In this document: positions 58,543 through 64,000 of the stretch, piece by piece
How the letters are laid out: each line of letters begins with the position of its first letter
How positions within the stretch are numbered: position 1 is the first letter of the stretch
Source of the DNA: an uncultured Pseudoxanthomonas sp.
Lineage (GTDB): Bacteria > Pseudomonadota > Gammaproteobacteria > Xanthomonadales > Xanthomonadaceae
Direction of reading: 5' to 3'
Assembly: GCA_946479745.1 (NCBI GenBank)
Contig: CAMLGZ010000013.1
Span: 21,660 to 85,659, forward strand
Length of the DNA: 64,000 nucleotides
Notes under the pieces: generated by a model
Told to the model about the DNA's origin: nothing
Databases searched by the model: none
The model's input: only the letters and a program-made list of their open reading frames with translations
Translations under genes and position numbers: made by a program

Positions 58543-59570
58543 GCGGCATGGCGGAAGTGGCAGGCGACATCCGCGTAATCGAAGGCTGCCGGCCCGACGC
58601 GCTGCCGCTGGACGAATTGCTTGCGGCGGGGCAACCGGCGGTGTTGAAAGGCATCGCGCGCGATTGGGGGCTGGTGCGGGCAGGTCGGGAATCCGCGCAG
58701 GCCGCAATGGCTTATCTGCTCGGCTACTACAACGGCAAGCCCGTGCAGTATTCCTACGGTGGTCCGGAAGCCGCCGGGCGTCCGTTCTACAACGATGATT
58801 TCACCCGTCTGAATTGCGAAGTGCGGCGCAGCGGGCTCGATCGGGTATTGGACGAAATCGCTGCGCACGCCGACGATGCGCATCCGCCCACCTACTACAT
58901 GGCGTCGCTGCCGATAGAGGGTTGCCTGCCGGGCTTTCGGGCCGCCAACGATCTGGATTTCGCCGCGCATGGCGTGCAGGCGCCGCCGAGCATCTGGATC
59001 GGCAACCGTGTCACCGCGTCCTGCCACTACGACGCGCCGGACAACATCGCCTGCTGCACGGTCGGACGGCGGCGATTCACGTTGTTTCCGCCGGAGCAGA
59101 TCGTCAATCTGTATCCCGGTCCGCTGGAGCCGACGCCCGGCGGGCAGGCGGTGAGCGTGGTCGATTTCGCTGCTCCCGACTTCGAGCGCTATCCGCGCTT
59201 CCGCCAAGCGCTGGCAAGCGGACGAAGCGCCGTGCTGGAACCGGGCGATGCGGTCTTCATCCCCAGCATGTGGTGGCACCACGTCCAGGCGCTGGACGCG
59301 TTCAACGTGCTGGTCAATTACTGGTGGAGCGGTTCGCCCGCGTACATCCCGACACCCATGCACGCGCTCTACCACGCGCTATGGACCATACGCGACAAGC
59401 CGGAACGGGAGAAACAGGCTTGGCGCGAGGTCTTCGAGTACTACGTGTTCGGCCCGGCCGAGCGTGCGGGCGAGCATTTGCCGGACGCAGCGCGTAACGT
59501 GCTGGGGCCCATCGACGAAACGCTCGCGCGCCAGATCCGCGCCATGTTGATTGGAAAGCTCAACCGCTGA
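58539..59570 (+). CDS. Cupin-like / JmjC-type protein (putative Fe(II)/2-oxoglutarate oxygenase)
   Basis: A 343-residue cupin_8-type protein. The iron facial triad is visible: His163-x-Asp165 in SCHYDAPDNIAC and a distal His at 247/248 in MWWHHVQAL. PPSIWIGNR and RRRFTLFPPEQ are typical of JmjC-like hydroxylases. Such proteins hydroxylate proteins or small molecules; the target here is unknown. GTG 58539 overlaps the SapC stop; ATG 58548 is an alternative. It is part of a four-gene unit with SapC, a halogenase-like protein and a DUF6445 protein. Confidence 0.88.
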   Translation: MSGMAEVAGDIRVIEGCRPDALPLDELLAAGQPAVLKGIARDWGLVRAGRESAQAAMAYLLGYYNGKPVQYSYGGPEAAGRPFYNDDFTRLNCEVRRSGLDRVLDEIAAHADDAHPPTYYMASLPIEGCLPGFRAANDLDFAAHGVQAPPSIWIGNRVTASCHYDAPDNIACCTVGRRRFTLFPPEQIVNLYPGPLEPTPGGQAVSVVDFAAPDFERYPRFRQALASGRSAVLEPGDAVFIPSMWWHHVQALDAFNVLVNYWWSGSPAYIPTPMHALYHALWTIRDKPEREKQAWREVFEYYVFGPAERAGEHLPDAARNVLGPIDETLARQIRAMLIGKLNR

Positions 59571-59641
59571 AGATGCGGAAGAATGCGTCGTGCCGGCATC
59601 CATTGCCGGCATCCATTGCAAAGAAAAAGGGGAGGGGTAAC

Positions 59642-61171
59642 TTGGACAAGTTGGAGAAAGGCCAGATACGCAAGGTAGTGATCGCCGGCGGCGGCACTGC
59701 AGGTTGGATTGCGGCATGCGCGCTGTCGCACCAGTTCCGGGACCGGCTGGAAATCACCCTGGTCGAGTCGGAACAGATCGGCACCGTTGGCGTCGGAGAA
59801 TCGACCGTGCCGCCTATCCGCACCTTCCACCGCTTCCTGCAGATCGACGAGCAGGAGTTCCTGCGTGCCGTCGCCGGCACCTTCAAGCTTTCCATCTCCT
59901 TCGAGAACTGGCGCCGGCCGGGCGAGCGCTACATCCATCCTTTCGGAACCACCGGGCAGGGCACGCTGGTCTGTCCCTTCCATCATTTCTGGCTCGACAG
60001 CCTGCGCCGCGGCATGCAATCGGAGCTGGGCGATTTCTGTCTGGAAACCGTCGCTTCGCGCGGCGACCAGTTCGCGCTGCCGCAGCAGCCGCAGGTCAAC
60101 TACGCCTACCATTTCGATGCGAGCCTGTATGCGCGATTCCTGCGCCGCATTTCGGAGGGCTACGGGGTCAAGCGCGTCGAGGGCAAGATCCACGAAGTCA
60201 GGCAGCGCGCGGATGATGGCTTCGTCGAAGCGCTGGTGCTGGAGGACGGGCAGGTTATCGAGGGCGACTTGTTCATCGACTGCACCGGCTTCCGCGGCTT
60301 GCTGATCGAGCAGACCCTGCAGACCGGTTACGAAGATTGGAACCACTGGCTGCCCAGCGACCGTGCCGTGGCGGTGCAGACCGAATCGGTCGGCCCGCCG
60401 GTACCGTATACACGCGCTATCGCGCACGAAGCCGGCTGGCGCTGGCATATCGCGCTGCAGCACCGCGTGGGTTGCGGGCTGGTCTTCTCCAGTCGCCACA
60501 TGTCCGACGACGAGGCGCGGGCCAAACTGCTGCGCGAGGTGGGCGCCAAGCCCATCAAGGACCCATGGCTGGTGCCGTTCCGCACCGGCCGCAGGTTGAA
60601 AGCCTGGAACAAGAACGTGGTGTCGCTGGGCCTGGCCAGCGGTTTCATCGAGCCGCTGGAATCGACCAGCATCCACCTGACCATCAGCGCCGTGGTGCGC
60701 CTGATCCAGCTATTCCCTTCCGATGGCATGGCGCCGTCGCTGGTCGACCTCTACAACGATGTCAGCCGCGCCGAAATGGAACACGTGCGCGACTTCATCA
60801 TCCTGCACTACCACGCCAACCAGCGCGACGAACCGATGTGGAAAGAATGCCGCGAGATGGAATTGCCCGAATCGCTGGCGATGCGCCTGCGCGCGTGGCG
60901 CGAGCGAGCGCACGCCTGGCAGGGGGCGGACGAACTGTTCCGGGTGGATTCGTGGACGCACGTGCTGCTGGGGCAGGGCATCATGCCGGAGCAGCACCAT
61001 CCGCTGGCGCGGGCGGTGCCCGATCAGGACTTGCGCAAGCTATTGGAGTCGATCAGGCAACCGATCGATCGGACGGTCGCTCAGATGCCGTCGCAACAGG
61101 AATTCATAGATCGCTATTGCAAGGCCGCGCCCGAGGTGTGGGGAACGAGATCGCCGCCGGCGACGGCGTAG
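59642..61171 (+). CDS. Tryptophan-halogenase-family flavoprotein
   Basis: A 509-residue flavin-dependent halogenase homologue. FAD motif VVIAGGGTAGW is at the N-terminus, the VGVGESTVPPI loop follows, and the lysine equivalent to the catalytic Lys of PrnA is kept (Lys82 in TFKLSISF). The WxWxIP motif reads WRWHIA, so its Pro is lost. Start is TTG 59642, with AAAGGGGAGGGG just upstream; an ATG at 59573 lies in a short tandem repeat and is rejected. In TBDR loci these proteins are probably not true tryptophan halogenases, and the reaction is unknown. Confidence 0.88.
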   Translation: MDKLEKGQIRKVVIAGGGTAGWIAACALSHQFRDRLEITLVESEQIGTVGVGESTVPPIRTFHRFLQIDEQEFLRAVAGTFKLSISFENWRRPGERYIHPFGTTGQGTLVCPFHHFWLDSLRRGMQSELGDFCLETVASRGDQFALPQQPQVNYAYHFDASLYARFLRRISEGYGVKRVEGKIHEVRQRADDGFVEALVLEDGQVIEGDLFIDCTGFRGLLIEQTLQTGYEDWNHWLPSDRAVAVQTESVGPPVPYTRAIAHEAGWRWHIALQHRVGCGLVFSSRHMSDDEARAKLLREVGAKPIKDPWLVPFRTGRRLKAWNKNVVSLGLASGFIEPLESTSIHLTISAVVRLIQLFPSDGMAPSLVDLYNDVSRAEMEHVRDFIILHYHANQRDEPMWKECREMELPESLAMRLRAWRERAHAWQGADELFRVDSWTHVLLGQGIMPEQHHPLARAVPDQDLRKLLESIRQPIDRTVAQMPSQQEFIDRYCKAAPEVWGTRSPPATA

Positions 61172-61199
61172 CCATGCGTGGGGCTGGCGGGGAATACGC

Positions 61200-61895
61200 A
61201 TGCTTCTGAACCATCATCCCGACCTGCAGGTCCGCAAGCTTTCGATCGGCACGGAAGGCGCTCCGCTGCTGGTCGTCGACAATCTCGTTTCCGATCCCGA
61301 CCGGCTGGTACGCAAGGCTGCGCGCAACCACTTCGTCGGGCAAGCCTCAATGTTCCCCGGCATTCGCGCCCAGGCGCCGCTGTCGTACCAGCGCTTCCTC
61401 GAAACGACCCTGAACCCGCTGCTGAAGGAGTGCTTCGACCTGCAACCCGGCCGGTTCGTGTTTCCGATGTGCCACTTTTCGTTGGTAACTCTGCCGCCGG
61501 AGAAACTGTTGTTCCTGCAGCGCGTACCGCATGTGGACTCGCTCCGCAGCGAAGGGCTGGCGACCGTGCATTACCTGTTCCGCGCAGACTGGGGCGGAAC
61601 GGCTTTCTATCGGCACCGCAGCACCGGTTTCGAATACGTCGACGAGCAACGGCAGGAGGAGTACTTCGGTAGTCTGCAAGAGGAGAGCCGTGGCAGCGAT
61701 GCCACAAGCGGCTACATCGATGAAGATACCGCGCTGTTTGAGCAGGTCGCCAAAGTAGAAGGCGTGTTCAACCGGATGGTGGTTTATCGACGGAATTCAC
61801 TGCATTCCGGCAGCATCGACAATGCGCGGATTCCGCCTGCCGATCCGATGACGGGGCGGTTGTCGATCAATACCTTCATCGATGTGATTCCCTGA
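61200..61895 (+). CDS. DUF6445 family protein (2OG-Fe(II) oxygenase-like)
   Basis: A 231-residue protein with a prolyl-hydroxylase-like iron site: His111-x-Asp113 in VPHVDSL, distal His202 in SLHSGSID, and an Arg in GRLSINTF that could bind 2-oxoglutarate. I recognise it as the DUF6445 family often found with halogenase-like genes beside TBDRs. The substrate is unknown. It is last in the SapC-to-DUF6445 unit. Confidence 0.82.
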   Translation: MLLNHHPDLQVRKLSIGTEGAPLLVVDNLVSDPDRLVRKAARNHFVGQASMFPGIRAQAPLSYQRFLETTLNPLLKECFDLQPGRFVFPMCHFSLVTLPPEKLLFLQRVPHVDSLRSEGLATVHYLFRADWGGTAFYRHRSTGFEYVDEQRQEEYFGSLQEESRGSDATSGYIDEDTALFEQVAKVEGVFNRMVVYRRNSLHSGSIDNARIPPADPMTGRLSINTFIDVIP

Positions 61896-62145
61896 CCGGT
61901 CCCAGCAGCACAGCGCCTTTTCAACCCAAAGCTGAAACGGCACCGAAACGACAGTCCGCCCAGCCGGTCCACTGAAGTGACTCGTACGATAGGTGCTTCA
62001 TAACGCATTGAATTTAAACATATTCTGCGTTGCAGCAGGCTTTTTTTTGAAGCGCTGGTTAAAGTGCGAATCATCAGGGGCATGGATCGAGACGGGCAGT
62101 GGAATCGAGTCTTTCAAGCAGTTGGTCTTTTTTTTACTCCCCGAA

Positions 62146-62159
62146 TGGTAGCGCTAACT
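62146..62159 (+). promoter_or_regulatory. xyl-box (XylR operator) before xylB
   Basis: TGGTAGCGCTAACT, 13 of 14 matching the Xanthomonas xyl-box TGGTAGCGCTAACA, 25 bp upstream of the xylB start. Confidence 0.8.
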
Positions 62160-62184
62160 TTTTTTCTGGTGGAGGACTGTTGCA

Positions 62185-63678
62185 GTGACTTTTACCGCCG
62201 GAATCGATGCGGGAACCCAGAGCGTCAAAGTCGTCGTTTACGACGACCATGCGCGTCGTGTGGTGGCTGCTGCAAGCGCACCGCTGGAACTCATCAGCGG
62301 CGACGATGGCAGCCGCGAACAACACCCCGATGCCTGGGTGAAAGCCGTAAGCGCGTGCTTCGCCAATATCGATCCGGCACTGCGCCGCAACGTCCAGGCG
62401 CTTGCGGTCTCAGGGCAGCAACATGGCTTCGTACCCGTCGATGCCGACGGTGAAGTCCTGGCCCCCGCCAAATTGTGGTGCGACACCAGCAGCAGCGCGG
62501 AATGCGTCGAAATCATGGACGCGGTGGGTGGCGCCGAACGTAGCATCGCCATCGCCGGCAATCCGATCCTGGCCGGCTATACCGCCTCGAAATTGCCGTG
62601 GACACGCAAGCACCGGCCCGAGGTCTACCGTCGCCTGGCCAAGATTCTTCTGCCGCACGACTATCTGAATTTCTGGCTCACCGGCGAGACTTTCTGCGAA
62701 CACGGCGACGCGTCGGGCACCGGATGGCTGGACGTGCGCACGCGGCAGTGGTCGCCGGCCATGCTGAAAGCCATCGATCCGCAGCGCGATCTCTCGGCGT
62801 GTCTGCCGCCGCTGGTTTCCACCGACAGCGTGTTCCCCTTGCGCGCCGACCGTGCCGAAACATTGGGCCTGCCGCCAGGCGTTCTGGTCGCGGTAGGCGG
62901 TGGCGACAACATGATGGCGGCTATCGGCACTGGCTGTGTGGTGCCCGGCAGGCTGGCGATGAGCCTGGGAACTTCGGGCACGCTGTTCGCGTATTCGGAC
63001 ACGCCGGTGATCGATCCGGCCGGCGGCTGGGCAGCGTTCTGTTCCTCCACCGGGGGATGGCTGCCGTTGATCTGCACCATGAACTGCACGGTGGCCACCG
63101 AGACCATCGCCAAGCTGTTCGGCTTCAGCACCCGAGCAGGCGATGCGCACATCGCCGCTACGCCGCCCGGCGCCGACGGCCTTACCTTGCTGCCGTTCTT
63201 GAACGGCGAACGCACTCCCGATCTGCCGTTGGGCAAGGGCGTGCTGACCGGTCTCAATCCGCACAACGCAAGCCCGGCCCACTTCTACCGCGCAGCCATG
63301 GAAGGCGCGACCTTCACGCTGAAATACGGATACGACGCCTTCCTGGCGGCCGGAATGTCGTTCGACCGTATTGTTCTGACCGGCGGCGGCAGCGGCAGCG
63401 CCGCATGGCGGCAGATGATCGCCGACGTGTTCGGCCTGACCGTGGAAGTCCCGCGCGAGGCCGAAGGCGCTGCGTTCGGCGCCGCGCTGCAGGCTTTGTG
63501 GTCGCTCTCGCAAGCGCAGGGAGACAGGACTTCTCTTCCCGAACTGGTCAGCGCGCACGTGACCAGCGACGAGACGCTCACCTGCACGCCGAATGCCCGG
63601 CAGGTGACTGCCTACCGCGAGCCGTATCGACGCTTCCTGGACCACCTTGTCGCTGCGCAGCGTCTCTACGCCGCATGA
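62185..63678 (+). CDS. xylB: Xylulokinase
   Basis: A 497-residue FGGY-family kinase phosphorylating D-xylulose to xylulose 5-phosphate. Motifs are AGIDAGTQSVKVVVYDD (phosphate loop), SGQQHGFVPVD, and the C-terminal VLTGGGSGSAAWRQMIADVFG. The start is GTG 62185 with GGTGGAGGA upstream. A xyl-box lies 25 bp before it, and xylA follows after 42 bp, so xylB-xylA form a xylose operon. Confidence 0.96.
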   Translation: MTFTAGIDAGTQSVKVVVYDDHARRVVAAASAPLELISGDDGSREQHPDAWVKAVSACFANIDPALRRNVQALAVSGQQHGFVPVDADGEVLAPAKLWCDTSSSAECVEIMDAVGGAERSIAIAGNPILAGYTASKLPWTRKHRPEVYRRLAKILLPHDYLNFWLTGETFCEHGDASGTGWLDVRTRQWSPAMLKAIDPQRDLSACLPPLVSTDSVFPLRADRAETLGLPPGVLVAVGGGDNMMAAIGTGCVVPGRLAMSLGTSGTLFAYSDTPVIDPAGGWAAFCSSTGGWLPLICTMNCTVATETIAKLFGFSTRAGDAHIAATPPGADGLTLLPFLNGERTPDLPLGKGVLTGLNPHNASPAHFYRAAMEGATFTLKYGYDAFLAAGMSFDRIVLTGGGSGSAAWRQMIADVFGLTVEVPREAEGAAFGAALQALWSLSQAQGDRTSLPELVSAHVTSDETLTCTPNARQVTAYREPYRRFLDHLVAAQRLYAA

Positions 63679-63720
63679 CAAGCCTTTCCACTTTCAAGAC
63701 AAAACCGTAGGAACCCTCTC

Positions 63721-64000
63721 ATGAGCAATTCCCCTTTCATCGGCACCAAAGAATATTTCCCCGGCATCGGCCGCATCGCTTTCGAAGGCAAAGCTTCGGA
63801 CAATCCGCTGGCGTTCAAGGTGTACGACGCCAACAAGCGCATCGGCGGCAAGACCATGGCCGAGCACCTGCGCTTTGCGGTGTGCTACTGGCACACGTTC
63901 TGCAACGCCGGCCACGATCCATTCGGTCCGGGCACGCGCCGCTTTCCCTGGGAAGCCGGTTCGCCGCTGGCCACGGCCGAGGCCAAGGTCGATGCCGCGT
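63721..64000 (+). CDS. xylA: Xylose isomerase, 3' truncated by the window end
   Basis: The first 93 residues are present. [20 protein letters not shown] and the signature [18 protein letters not shown] followed by RRFPW are diagnostic for bacterial xylose isomerase, which converts D-xylose to D-xylulose. The frame is open to the window edge. It lies 42 bp after xylB on the same strand. Confidence 0.96.
   Translation, partial: MSNSPFIGTKEYFPGIGRIAFEGKASDNPLAFKVYDANKRIGGKTMAEHLRFAVCYWHTFCNAGHDPFGPGTRRFPWEAGSPLATAEAKVDAA

Noticed and set aside
59642..61171. Tryptophan halogenase as sign of a halogenated natural-product gene cluster
   Set aside because: No biosynthetic genes (NRPS, PKS, indole chemistry) are nearby, the WxWxIP motif is altered, and the SapC/cupin/TBDR context is that of a carbohydrate-uptake locus.

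Overview
The window looks like a chromosomal segment of a high-GC member of the Xanthomonadaceae (Xanthomonas / Pseudoxanthomonas / Lysobacter-like). The evidence is the gene set itself: guaB-guaA, GIY-YIG/tadA, orn, ppsA-ppsR and DUF1249 next to tRNA-Ala/Glu, many TonB-dependent receptors (TBDRs) paired with glycosidases, Xanthomonas-type xyl-box operators, and several families of short inverted repeats. No species can be named from the sequence alone.

Layout. 0-15.7 kb is conserved core: LtrA fragment, CPA2 antiporter, hydrolase, DUF1244, folD, guaB, guaA, GIY-YIG/tadA, DUF2721, orn, mscS, ppsA, ppsR, DUF1249 and a tRNA-Ala(GGC)-tRNA-Glu(TTC) operon with a clear promoter and terminator. 15.7-21.7 kb is an accessory, lower-GC stretch just after the tRNAs: small unknown ORFs separated by eroded integron attC-like sites, an Asp-nucleophile alpha/beta hydrolase, a secreted subtilase and an unknown secreted protein, with inverted copies of a short ggggtcagagtc-type repeat. 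21.8-29.4 kb is an IclR-controlled catabolic cluster (aminoglycoside-phosphotransferase-like kinase, long acyl-CoA dehydrogenase, two SDRs, DUF1428, GST, YceI). 29.5-32.6 kb holds an ECF42 sigma factor with its YciI/DGPF partner, a peroxiredoxin and a DsbA-like protein.

33-54 kb is a large locus for scavenging host N-glycans: glucokinase, Tat-exported glycosylasparaginase, TBDR, GH29 fucosidase, GH20 hexosaminidase, second TBDR, GH92 mannosidase, LacI regulator, sugar MFS transporter, PfkB sugar kinase and a GH47 alpha-mannosidase (a family mostly known from eukaryotes). A palindrome of the type ATTTAGATCGATCTAAAT recurs in front of the TBDRs and is probably the operator of the local LacI protein. 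54-64 kb is a second carbohydrate unit: a TBDR, SapC, a JmjC-type cupin, a halogenase-like flavoprotein, a DUF6445 oxygenase-like protein, xylB and the start of xylA. Two copies of the Xanthomonas xyl-box tie this unit to xylose/xylan.

The most unusual non-coding structure is a 264-bp three-armed palindromic element between DUF1244 and folD. Its left arm pairs almost perfectly only if G-U pairs are allowed on the + strand, which points to a folded RNA. A second notable case is a GIY-YIG nuclease ORF bounded by 31-bp inverted repeats that reads straight through the right repeat into tadA.
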